Under the pieces are notes generated by a model. It was given only the letters and a program-made list of their open reading frames with translations. It did not search any database and had not been told where the DNA came from. This document shows positions 35,950-46,117 of a stretch of DNA of 64,000 nt, piece after piece. Both the position numbers and the translations under genes were made by a program. This DNA comes from Mariannaea sp. PMI_226. Taxonomy: Eukaryota > Ascomycota > Sordariomycetes > Hypocreales > Nectriaceae. The DNA is taken from assembly GCA_024336345.1 (NCBI GenBank), contig JANFOG010000006.1, positions 2,356,001 through 2,420,000 on the forward strand. Direction: 5' to 3'. Positions within the stretch are counted from its first letter, which is position 1. Each line of letters starts with the position of its first letter.

Positions 35950-38900
35950 ATGGGTTACGAGCCAAATATTCCCTCTGGTTTCCGTGAGGAGCTGGAGAGC
36001 GACAAGCGTGATGTGGCGGACCTCTGGAAGGACGCCTTAAAAGCCTACAAGGGCATTGTTGGTTTCGACCTGGAAAAGAAGTTTGAAAACGTTGACGCTA
36101 TGATTTCCCAAGGCACCAAAGAGATGAACAACTTCCACAAGTTTCGGCATAATGAGAAGAAAGTCGACAAGTTGCGCAGCCTTTTCGCCGCCAATCTCGA
36201 CTACCTCGAGCAGGGCACCCAGCAGCTCTTGGCCGCGGCGACACCAGCTTTCCCTCCCGCCGCTGCCATCGGCACTGCGGTAACGTACATGCTGACCGTG
36301 AGTAGCTTTGCAATAACCCTCTGGGAATGAATTTCGTGAATTATCGTAGTCTGAGCAGCTGACAATTTCTTCAATTGTAGGCATGTAGACAAGTTTCGGC
36401 AGACTATGATGTTGTAGTCGTGTTCTTCGAAGACATGAACAGCTTCCTGCAGCGTATTACCATCTTGGAGACTAGACTTCCCAAGTACAAGGCCTACGAG
36501 AATTGTCTGATGGACGTCTTCACGTCATTTTTGACCATGTGCGGTTACGCCCACAAATACATTGAACTCGGCCGGTTCAGTAAGCATACCCTTCCCTCCC
36601 TCTCAAGTTGGGGGATACAGTGAAATTTCTTACAAAACGACAGAGAAGTGGATTTCCAACCTGCTTTCGGGTGAGGACTCTGATCTGAGTGATGCTCGTA
36701 AGAATATGGATGTGAAGTTGGCAAGACTGCAGAATGCTACCGAGTTTGCCATCCTCAGCAACACAGAAGAGTTGCAAAAGATGTCGAGGGAGCTTCACGT
36801 CAACCAAGAATCCCACCAGGCCATGCTCCAAGAACAGATGGAGCTAATGGGAAACATTCGTGACACGACCGAGAGCATTCGAAGTGACATGACCAAGCTA
36901 CTTAAAGCGTTTGAAGAGCAGCAGAAGAAGAGTCGCGGTGAGGAGCAACGAAATAAGCTCTCGGGAATGGAACAGGATAAACCACCTTCAGCAAAAAGGA
37001 TCCGCAATACCCTCCTAACGGTCGAAGGTGAGGATCGGGAGTATCGCATCCTCAAAGAAACCATGATTGATGAGACGTGCACTTGGATATTTTCCGAACC
37101 ACAGTGGAGCGAGTGGCGCGGCGCCCAAGAACCAGACTTGCACCGCGTTCTTGCTGTTACTGGAGAGGCAGGGACTGGAAAGAGCCACATTGGTGCTTGT
37201 GTCTATGACCGGTTACTGAAAGAAGCTCAAGGGGACGATTCGAAGCGGACATGTGCAGCTCATTTCTATTTCAGAGAGCAGGATACTCACCTGTCGACAA
37301 TGCTTTATGCTGTCACTTCCATCATTGGCCAAGTGGTGGAACAGAACTCCCATATCTGTGAGCTTATTAACACGCAGTACCTCAAAGACGAAGTGTCCAC
37401 GCCTGATGTTTACCAATGGGTCCAACTGTTCCGGAAGCTACTCGGCCCTGCCTTCAGCAAAGAATCCAAGAATTGTCTCTTGATCATGCTTGATGGCATC
37501 GATGAACTCAGTTCGCCCTCAGACCTGACACAACTACTTGAAATCATCAAGGAAAGCGATTTGAAGATTTCAGTTGTGTTAACAGGACGAAAAACGCTTC
37601 TGTCATCAATCCCAGAATCCATTAAAACTCTGGAAATCCAAGTCGACAAGCAGAAGCAGCTGTCGGACTTGAAGGCATTGATTTGGAATCGACTGAGCAC
37701 CTTGGACTCGCTTCGAAGCTTTAGCAGATATGTCAAGCAGCGAATCGCAGACAAGGTTGAAGAGTCGTCACCAAGTACGTTGTTTCCTCCAATATTCTAA
37801 ACACTGAAGTAAAAGCCCTCTGACTCATCATCTGTAGATATGCTCTATGCTCAACATCTACTTGTTCAGCTTAACGCACTAAGACGCGAAGGTGCTGTTC
37901 TCAAACGACTCAGTCAGCCGCTGCCAACTGATCTCCATGAGATATATGACATATCTCTAAAGGACTGCAACAAACGCACCGGGTTGAGCCGCCAACACCT
38001 GGTATTGCAGCTTTTGCACTGGACTGCCTTCTCATTTCGTCCCCTGGTTCTGGATGAAGTCACTTGTCTCTTGAGATACATGCTAAACGACCCGGACTTT
38101 GACCTCGAAGAGATACCAGAGCCCTTTTCCAGGTTTATCCGTGTTGGTGATCCCGGATTCGAGGCTGAGGCTCGGGCGAAACTTGAGTCTGAAGAATCCT
38201 GGATCGATTCAGTTGAGAGCCTGGAGAAGAGTCAAGATTTCACGAGCCCCGACGTCGTGTACAACGATGGATCTCTTCCTGTCAAGTTTCGAGAGCGTTC
38301 CATGCGTTCCTTCTTCAAGGAAGGTGCTAAGACCGATGGTGGTCTTCGATGGTCAGCTTCTGAGGCCAACAGGCAGATGTTCCTTGACTGTGCAAAGTTC
38401 GTTCGCGTGACCTATCCAAACCAGGTCGTAATTGAAACTGGCCTGAGGGCGTACGGGACGCAGTTTGTAATGCATCATTTGCGCCTTATTAACCTGGAAG
38501 AGCATTCGGTAGAGGAGCAGGTTGAAGTTATGGAAGCCTTCGCAACCATGATGTACGGGTCTGCAGACTATGCACGCATGTCTGAGTGGCAGGATGTTGA
38601 CTACAAGGAAATTTTCACCGAAGCGACGCTCCACAAGCTTTCACAATGGGCAAAGCTGCTCAACACAGAATCTAGCAGCAACCTGAGCCCGTTAGCCACT
38701 CAAGCATGCGAAGAACTTGCAGAGAACCCCCACAAGTGTGTGGTGCAATTAGCTCGAAGGCATATTGCGCGCCTATATTGTGCTGCAGACTTAAGCGCCG
38801 CTACTACCTCATTTAGTGCCTTTTGTGAAGCCATGGAACTGGTAAGTTCATTTGCTATTGGTGAAATATGACTCGCTTCATGGCTAACACACGACTTGTA

Positions 38901-40701
38901 GAGCCAGTTGGATAGCCTTCTAGCTTCTCAAGCTTCCAAGAACTTCAAGTCGGAACTCGGTCATTACGACAACAACGAACCCCTCAGCGATGAGGACGCC
39001 GTACTAGGTGTAGAAGACATCTTTGACGACATCAAAATGGATGCAACAGCCTACCGAGCAGTTGCCACCTTGCTTCTGAGCTTCAAACATAAGAAGCCTG
39101 CGGCGAAAACATGCAAGAAGGCAATTAACTTGTCAGAAACTCCCTTAGACAAGGTGAAGAGCCTGGAACTCATGGCAAGAATCCAATTGAAGAAGGGCGA
39201 AGCCGAAAACGCGAACAAGTTAGCCGCTGAATGCGAAGAGTTTTTCGGAGACGAAACTGTGCCTCTTTCCCTGCGTCAATCTGTCTATGTAGTCAGAGCG
39301 CGTTGCGGTGTTGTATTGGAAAAGTATGCAGCTGCGGCCAAATTTTACAAACGGTCCAGACTTGTTGATCCGGCTACCTTGACAGCGGGCAATATTCTCG
39401 AGGAAGAACTCGATATATTCTCCGAACAGGGTGACATGAAGTCATACATTGATACACTCAAAACTTGGAGTCCTTTGGAGCGGCTGACCTGGATGGCGTG
39501 GAAGTACGAGGACTCGGCAAAAGATCGACACTCTGAGCTCCGAGATGCAGCTATTGAAACCAACGAGAAGGATTTCGTTATTCAAATGTACCAGGACTCG
39601 ATCCGCTACCTGGACAACGTGAACGCATCAGCTCCACTGCGATGTGATCTCGCTCAAGCTTACATGGAAGTCTGCGATAATCTCGAGGAGACTCGCAAGG
39701 CGCTGGATGAGGTACTCAGCAGCAACTCTGCCGGTTGGCCCTATGCAGTGACTGAGGAGTATCCTGACACAGTACTGGAACGAGCTATCTGCATGCAGAC
39801 AGATGTGCTCTACGCGATTTTCAGCCAGTCAGCGGATTACGGCGTAAAGGCCGAGCTGCTTGGGGCTGTCGAAGGGCTTCTTACGCGACCGCTCGCCCTT
39901 GATGTTCCGCCGCAATCAGACACATATCTTATTCATCGCCGCCTTGTGCTTGCACGCATGTACCTCAAAATGGGGCCGGCTTCAAAGTTCCAGTCCTCGC
40001 TTCAGGGTGTTATTGATGCATGCCTGGACGCGCTGGGCGACACTGTAGGATGGAATGATGGCCTCAATCTTACCTACTTAGCCGTTGCATTGACCATCCT
40101 GGGTGAGGCTGTAGGCGACGGTGAGAGGCTGCCGAGAGTGGCACGAGTCCTGGCATCTGGCATATTCAGCCGCCTCGACCCTGCTACGAGGCAGGATGAT
40201 AGCGAAGGCGAAGGCGATAGCGAAAGCGAGTCGGAGTCAGAGTCAGACGACGACGAAAATTGGAATAATAGCGAGTACTCAGGCAGTTCCGCTGGAAGTA
40301 GCTCTGGCAGCGATGACGAAACAGCTCCAGACGATGAGGGAGATCTAGATAAGCCGTATTTCGTTGAAACGTCTTGTGAAGGCGCATGCAAGCCCGTTGT
40401 CGAGTTCGCTTGGTGGGGTGGCAGGGTAGCCTACCAGTGCGTTATCTGCGACTCTGGGTTTCTCTGCGAGCAGTGCCACGAGAAGCGCCAGGCAGACAAT
40501 AGGGGAGAGAAGCCTTTGGACTCGCGGCAGTATTGTGGCAAGGATCACAGGTATTTGAAGCTGCCGGTTGAAGGATGGGGTGGAGTCAAGGATGGAAAGC
40601 TCATGATGGAGGGAGAGGAGCCTATAGAGTTCAAAGAGTTTCTTAGACGGCTCCGTGATGAAATTTGCAAGGAGGCGTGGGAATCTTTCTGGCGGGGATG
40701 A
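35950..40701 (+). CDS. STAND/NLR protein: Goodbye-like domain, NACHT, helical repeats, Zn-finger-like C-terminus
   Basis: Five exons (35950-36297, 36381-36579, 36644-37774, 37838-38841, 38902-40701) give 1493 aa. Residues ~1-240 resemble the fungal STAND N-terminal Goodbye domain (KFRHNEKKVDKLRSLFAANLD, AAATPAFPPAAAIGTAVTYML, SADYDVVVVFFEDMNSFLQR, GRFKKWISNLLSG). A coiled linker follows. The NACHT NTPase has Walker A GEAGTGKSH (about 355) and Walker B LLIMLDGIDEL (about 460), then LTGR. Residues ~900-1310 are TPR-like helices. An Asp/Glu/Ser-rich stretch (about 1325-1375) precedes a C-terminal module with CEGAC, CVIC, CEQCHEK and YCGKDH pairs, like a ZZ finger. Such proteins sense non-self or stress signals and trigger responses including regulated cell death; this one's ligand and effector are unknown. 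Confidence 0.88.
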
Positions 40702-40874
40702 CGGGCTCAAGAACTCATCTGTCGGCATGCTACGAAGCAATTACTAGAACCGATTGAGAAACGAGGACAATAAGAAATAGCATAATGAATTATCTAAGGA
40801 TGTAAGAAACAAAAAGCAATAAGAATAAAGGCGTGACAAGTTGGTCTTAAGAATATAATAGGTGGATAAGAATA

Positions 40875-41075
40875 TTATTCCTCCACCTGTGCCACCAGAG
40901 CCCCGCGCAGCACCCCCCGAAGAAATGCCAACTCAACGTCAGCCTCATCGAGGCGGCGGCGGCCAAGCCACCAAAAAAAAAGGGACAAAAAAATCCCCGT
41001 CACGCCCAACGCGACACCAATCCAGGTGCCGAGGGTTATAAACCCCCCGGCTGTCGTCATCGTCATCATCATCAT
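40875..41075 (-). CDS. Micro-protein copy A, glycine-zipper membrane peptide (66 aa)
   Basis: The frame starts in an ATG/ACG microsatellite (MMMMTMTTAGG) and reads GTWIGVALGVTGIFLSLFFW, then Gly-Arg-Arg-Arg, an acidic DEADVELAFLRGVLRGA and stop. The 20-residue hydrophobic helix has a GxxxG spacing typical of packed transmembrane helices. It is paralogous to frames at 42181 and 44301, which argues against a chance ORF. The 3' end faces the NLR gene's 3' end 173 bp away. The shared 3' segment with copy C (40862-40890) continues past the stop. Family unknown to me. Confidence 0.55.
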   Translation of the reverse strand: MMMMTMTTAGGFITLGTWIGVALGVTGIFLSLFFWWLGRRRLDEADVELAFLRGVLRGALVAQVEE

Positions 41076-41215
41076 TGTCGTCGTCGTTGTCGTTCTCGTC
41101 GTCGTGGTCGTGGTCGTCGTTGTTGTTGTCGTCGTCGTCGTTGTCGTTGTTGCTGTTGCTTTTGCTGTTGCTGCTGGTGCTGGTTAGTGTGTGTGTGTGT
41201 TAGTGTGCATTGAAG
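41076..41215 (-). repeat. Trinucleotide/GT microsatellite 5' of copy A
   Basis: Imperfect CAA/CGA/CCA-type trinucleotides and a (GT)n tract. On the minus strand it has the same order as the tract before copy C (CACACTAAC..., then CAGCAACA..., then ACGACA...), so the repeat is part of the duplicated unit. Confidence 0.7.
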
Positions 41216-42180
41216 ATCAACATCTCTCCCGGCCTAGGTACGGAATTAAAAGTTGTTATTTTTTTAATCGAATCAGCTCTACAGGCTCACAACTTCCCAA
41301 CCACATAATGTAAGTGTTGATAGGAAAGAACATAGTAGCCTGTGGACAGCTGAAGCTGAGGGCTCCATATATCCCGGATTTGATTAACTAGTCTATAAAT
41401 TCCACTGAGCATTAAAGAATTCAAATCTTCACATTGTTGCAGTTCAGATAACTGAATCAAAGCCACCTGCATATATCATTATTTATCTTATCGAAATTGC
41501 TATTTCTTTTACTGAAGCTGAGGGTCGATAAAGCACCCAGTCATGGCTGCTGCATAGGTATGTACGTACGCTTCCTGCGCTGAGCATGCTGCCAACGGTG
41601 TCGCTACTGCTGCCAGGTCCTATGAAGCCATCCCCTCGGCCACCTGGCCTTCCATTTTCGTGCCAAAGAAGCACCAGGGATGCTGCTGGGTCGAGCGTAG
41701 TTACCGTGATGTGATATCGGCCACAAACTCCCCTTCGCAGCTGCTCTATGGAAACCCTATACCTTCCATCTCTGTCCACCTTGGTAGGTTGGCGAGCTTA
41801 GTCAACTCCTGCAAGACTAAGTTCAATCACCCATCTTTCCATCTTCCCATGTTTTGCTTGTTATTTTCCTTTTACCTTTCCATCCGACATCTTCCCTGCC
41901 TAGCATTCTCTTAGCTTTCTCGGGATTCATCTATGCCACGTTCTGCTAGGATATTAGTTCTAACAAAAGGAAGACGAAAAAACAAATCCATCAGGTAACA
42001 TTCTCATTGCCCACCTCTACTAATTTGGCATGCACAAAGCTGACACGAAACACATCATGCAGTTGCGCGAATCCACGAATCACAAATTCCTCTCCCATTT
42101 CTTGAATCAAACCACATCCATCCACGCACTGTTGCCGTAACTGCCAAAGTACGGCCTCTTTGATCTCAACAACGACGACA
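41216..42180. other. Spacer between copies A and B
   Basis: AT-rich, no domain-bearing frame. Just before copy B there is a short CAACGACGACAATG stretch like the end of the microsatellites before A and C. Confidence 0.45.
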
Positions 42181-42441
42181 ATGATGCCATCGGGGGTTTG
42201 GGCTCCCAGTGTCGGGACTTGGGTCGGTGTTGGGATTGGCCTGGCAGGGATATTTTTATCCACAGTTATTTGTTGGCTGAACATTCGCCGCCGCCGTCGC
42301 CGCGAACACGACAAAGACGTAGAGTTAGCAACTTTACGAGGCGCCCTGCTCGGGGCAAAGGCCCTCTCGGCCAAAGATGAACCAATCGCCAAGTTGGCGA
42401 AGTTGGTTCAGGAAGGCGTGGACAGGGTTCATCAAAGATAA
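42181..42441 (+). CDS. Micro-protein copy B, glycine-zipper membrane peptide (86 aa)
   Basis: Begins ATGATG directly after CAACGACGACA and encodes MMPSGVWAPSV, then GTWVGVGIGLAGIFLSTVIC, WLNIRRRRRREHDKDVELA, TLRGALLGAK and a lysine/alanine-rich C-terminus ending HQR. The hydrophobic helix has Gly at four-residue spacing and is followed by six consecutive arginines. It is therefore likely a single-pass membrane protein with a basic, presumably cytosolic, flank (positive-inside rule). DVELAxLRGAL is shared with copy A. DNA identity with copy C is visible by eye across the helix (GCAGGGATATTTTTATCC). No signal peptide beyond the helix and no known family. Confidence 0.6.
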   Translation: MMPSGVWAPSVGTWVGVGIGLAGIFLSTVICWLNIRRRRRREHDKDVELATLRGALLGAKALSAKDEPIAKLAKLVQEGVDRVHQR

Positions 42442-43684
42442 ATATAAGGGAAACCAGCCCTAGTTGTAATGGCTCGGCATCGCAATGGCTGGAATTTCCT
42501 TGTTCCTCTCCCTCTATTAGCTCGACCCCTGCCGCTGCCCGCCCCCCCCACCAAACAGGTTGAGACCGCAGAAGTCCAACTCCGGCGGAATCAATACACC
42601 AAGCCGTAGGTAAGTGCCTCCTTGAGGCCCTCATTAACACCTTTGCTAAAATTAAATCTAGGAGGCCAGTATCATCGTCATCATTCTAGGAGCTAAGAGT
42701 GGTCACCATAGCGTCGGTCGTCCTCAGATTACCGCGAACTACCCAATAGTCCCAATGCCCAACGACATCCGTGGTTTAGCACTCGCTTAGCAAGGCATTT
42801 TGCATTATACGCCCGTTGCTAAGCCTCGCCGTCATCTCCTCGCCCAGGCTGTCATCATAACCTCTTTTCGAGTCTGTACCTTCGCTTTTGGCGCATCATC
42901 CAAAGGAAGCTTGGCTGCAGAGGGCCAGATGGCTACGGTCGCCCATGTCGTCGCCTCACGCATCTGTGCAGGTTTTTTATTCGAGTCAGTGCTAAGTCTC
43001 CCAATGCTGTCCCTGCTTGTTTGCTTGCTTGTTTGCTTGCTTGTGTGTGTGTGTGTTTTGTGCTTGGGGGCTGTCTTTACCTTCCACCTTCTTTCACCTT
43101 TTCTTCCAAAGCTTTCTGTTTGGATTCCTTTATCTTTCTTATTGTTTCTCTCCTTTGCCGTCCTACCGACCCCCTCTCAAAACGAGAATAGCTTTCGTCT
43201 TCTCCGAAATCCAGTTGTAAGTAATATAGATTTTGGGTGACTTGGCAGTCAACATTCAGACGTTTTTAATGTCGTACTAATGTCCATCGTCAGAAAATCT
43301 GGGATGAACTCTCGACATGCTATTATAAAATGGCTACACACAATCTTCCCCATTGGATATAAGACGCCGCCCACCGGCCTTCATTTCGAACCAGCACGAC
43401 TATCTCAACTCGACCTAGTGGTTTGCAATTAACAACGCTTCAGAAGCTATCTCCGTGGCTTGCCTGCCTGGCTATATACAGGTGCACCATACTTTATGTA
43501 TTACGGACAAGATAGAAGATGATGTTAATTATTTCAAACGTCAATCTCCACTCATCATTCCGTTTTTTCTCCACGTCAAGCCATTAGCTACGCAAAGTTG
43601 CTTCCATATCCGTCCTTCTTCAACTGCCCCGTGGATTAAGGCTTTATCGAAAATGGATCTATTCGGAACTGTTGTCCCAGGCCC
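42442..43684. other. Spacer between copy B and the pseudogene-like remnant
   Basis: Contains TTGCTTGC tandem units (about 43018-43044) running into a (GT)n tract and a long pyrimidine-rich stretch to about 43160. Open frames here (42800-43240) are largely translations of those repeats. No gene called. Confidence 0.4.
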
Positions 43685-44030
43685 ATGGAACAGAGTGTTG
43701 CAGCGCTCAGGCCCTTGACCAACCTCATGGGTTTTACTAGCGACGAACAAAGACCGGCGCTGGAGACATTCCAGGCTTGTGCCCGTGGCGACCTGCCACT
43801 TGACCATGACGATCCGGAACCCTACGATAGTCCTCTGGCCAGTTGTTGGCTAGAATTCTCCGTCACCGCCACCAAACAGGTCGAAGGCTACATAGTTTAC
43901 CACTTCCAAGGCCGACGAGGAGCTGGCTTCCTTTGAGGTGTCCTACACGAGGCCCGCACAATGGCTGTCAACGTGGGCCCGGACCAAAACGCAGCCATTA
44001 TCACCATGATCCAGTTGGCGCATTGTGTAA
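43685..44030 (+). pseudogene. Possible gene remnant with in-frame stop
   Basis: An 83-codon frame beginning MEQSVAALRPLTNLMG and including DEQRPALETFQACARGDLPL has coding-like third positions. It reaches TGA at 43933-43935. The same frame stays coding-like afterwards (VLHEARTMAVNVGPDQNAA...) up to a GTAAGT donor-like site at 44028. FQACARGDLPL resembles the first helix of fungal ankyrin-type proteins, but this is weak. It may be a broken gene or chance. Confidence 0.3.
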
Positions 44031-44206
44031 GTATGCACGCCTAACCGAACCCCCTTGGGAACGGTCCCATGCAGGTTTGGCGGGCATTCGAATCGTCACG
44101 AACGTCACTCAAACACAGCAACTGTCGCCTTCGCCCCCAATTGAAAAAAAAAAAACAAAAAAAAACTTCATGAGCCGCAAGAGATGTTGGTCTTCAACGC
44201 ACACTA

Positions 44207-44300
44207 ACGCGCACTGATACACACACCAGCCCCAGCAATAGCAACAACAACGACAACGACAACAACGACACCAACGACAACAACGACAACAACTATAATA
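44207..44300 (+). repeat. Trinucleotide microsatellite 5' of copy C
   Basis: Imperfect CAA/CGA/ACG units preceded by CACTAACGCGCACTGATACACACACCAG-type sequence (length limited here), matching the tract before copy A in order and orientation. It continues into the copy C frame as ATA/ATG/ACA units. Confidence 0.7.
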
Positions 44301-44795
44301 ATGGTAATAACAACAATAATGACAATAATGATAATAATGATAACAATAACAACAACGACGGTCATGATGATGATAATGATGATGATGACGATGATGGTGA
44401 CGATGGCCGGGGGGGTTCGGCCCCCAATTGATCCCAACAGTGTCGGAACTTGGGTTGGTGTTGGGCTTGGTGTGGCAGGGATATTTTTATCCCTAGCCAT
44501 GTGCTGGCTGGACGTTCGCCGCCACCGCGAACACGAAAAAGATATAATCTGTAGAGTTGGCACTTTACTCGGGGCCAAAACAATAGCCCCTCGAAACAAG
44601 GCCGTTGTGGCGCTGGCCAAACTGGCCGAAGGTGGCCCAAGCCGCCGAACCGTGTCGAATGAGGCACGAGTGGAGGAATATTATTCTTATCCACATGATT
44701 ATAGTTTTCTGTTCTTCTTTTTTATCATTATCGTTCTTCTTTCTTGTATTGTATTCTTAGTACAATTCGCCATGCTGTTTGGTTGTTTATATTAG
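44301..44795 (+). CDS. Micro-protein copy C, glycine-zipper membrane protein with C-terminal extension (164 aa)
   Basis: The first ~35 residues are repeat-encoded (Met/Ile/Thr); a later ATG at MAGGVRPPIDPNSV may be the true start. Then GTWVGVGLGVAGIFLSLAMC, WLDVRRHREHEKD, and a region where copy B's DVELATLRGAL is scrambled by about three indels that restore the frame (IICRVGTLLGAK). The copy A stop region is altered from GAATAA to GAATAT. Copy C therefore reads on through a second hydrophobic segment (FLFFFFIIIVLLSCIVFLV) to a stop at 44795. It could be the active long form or a decaying copy. No family recognised. Confidence 0.5.
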   Translation: MVITTIMTIMIIMITITTTTVMMMIMMMMTMMVTMAGGVRPPIDPNSVGTWVGVGLGVAGIFLSLAMCWLDVRRHREHEKDIICRVGTLLGAKTIAPRNKAVVALAKLAEGGPSRRTVSNEARVEEYYSYPHDYSFLFFFFIIIVLLSCIVFLVQFAMLFGCLY

Positions 44796-45335
44796 ATTAA
44801 GATTCTACTTCTTGCCCTTTTTTTTGGTTGCAGCCCTAGTGAATTCACCATCCTCTTTGTCGTCACGGTCTCTTATTCGGATCTAGAAATTACTTTGTGT
44901 CATGCTTGTAGATGAGTTACTGACCCTCAAGGGAAGCTAATATCATGTCAAATCTTCAGCAGCAGTAGCTATCATGATGACCTAAAATACTCAAAAGTGC
45001 CGATCTGACATCAACACTTGAGAAAGCCTTTCAAGGGGCATCAATATGTGGGACATTGAAGTATTGCTAATCTATTCACAGTTTTGGGCCATGTCAAACT
45101 TAGTGCTGCAAGTTGGCATACTGAAAATAAATTTGTTTGATCAAAAAACCTGAGCTTTGGCTATAAAGGAGGCTGTTGCCGATTACAAGTCCAGCTTGGA
45201 AGGACAACTTCAACATCAAATTCGAACAAAAGCCCAATACAGCCACAGCCAACCAAGTCTACTCATCTCCAAGAATCAAGTTTTGATCGCTGTCTGCAAA
45301 TTCTTGGTCACCGCAAACCTGAAAAGCCATTCAGT
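44796..45335. other. Spacer after copy C
   Basis: No gene recognised apart from a 60-codon frame (45157-45339) overlapping the next ORF by ATGA. A TATAAA-like GGCTATAAAGG occurs near 45158-45168, about 170 bp before the ATG at 45336. Confidence 0.4.
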
Positions 45336-45653
45336 ATGACGAAAGTTTCCCGACGCTTTCGAGCATGGCGAAGGCGCATCACTGGACGATCCGAAGATCT
45401 ACCACCTTACACGAAGAATGGTACGGGGGAGGAGGCTGCTATCGACGACACTATCGACAACACGAGGGAGGCTACTATCGACGACATGAGGAAGCTAAGG
45501 GAGAAGCTAATCAAATCCCAATCCGAGGCGGCTAGGGCTCGGTTCGCTCTTGATGCGATTGAGGCAATAATGAAACCGCATAGAATCCCACACTTGAGTC
45601 GAGAAGCAGGAATTGTAGCTGAAGCTGCCCGCCGCAGCAAATACCAATTTTAG
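45336..45653 (+). CDS. Hypothetical small protein (105 aa)
   Basis: MTKVSRRFRAWRRRITGR is strongly basic. A short internal repeat follows (EAAIDDTIDNTREATIDDM), then a helical, possibly coiled-coil segment KLREKLIKSQSEAARARFALDAIEAIM. No known domain. A TATA-like element lies about 170 bp upstream. It lies in the accessory stretch with the micro-protein cluster. Could be a real orphan gene or chance. Confidence 0.35.
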   Translation: MTKVSRRFRAWRRRITGRSEDLPPYTKNGTGEEAAIDDTIDNTREATIDDMRKLREKLIKSQSEAARARFALDAIEAIMKPHRIPHLSREAGIVAEAARRSKYQF

Positions 45654-46117
45654 TATGAAGCGTCTGGGTAGGCGAGATGTATTCACATTGGGGCTGCCCC
45701 CTTCTTGCTCTATGATTTGGAGTTCTTTTAATCTGAGCTATATCTCACGATTTTGTGCGCGGTTCTCCCCTCCGAATATCATCTTTGTTGTCCATTCCAG
45801 AGCTCTTTCAATGTGAAGTCAAGCAATACGTTGCCGTCGTACCACGCTCCGAACATAGAAAATAAATGCTCCCAAAAAAAATCATCTCGTGAGTCTTACG
45901 CAATCCTGTCAAGCATCGCAGCTCGATCCTCAGGCCTGGACACTCCATAGCTCTCAAAAAGCGCTGTGATTTCGCTCAGCCCACTGTTGCCACAAATAGG
46001 GGCGGCTGAGTGGAATATCCTGGCAAGGCGTATTAATGTTCTATTCAAGTTAGATTCTTCCGAGAAGAGGCGCATCTGAATAGATGGCATTTGGAAGTCG
46101 AGACGACTCGGGTGCGC

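Noticed and set aside
42266..42640. Minus-strand frame overlapping copy B
   Set aside because: Antisense shadow; no equivalent frame conserved in copies A or C.
44204..44620. Poly-Val/Ile frame antisense to copy C
   Set aside because: Pure translation of the trinucleotide microsatellite on the wrong strand; the paralogue motif is on the plus strand.
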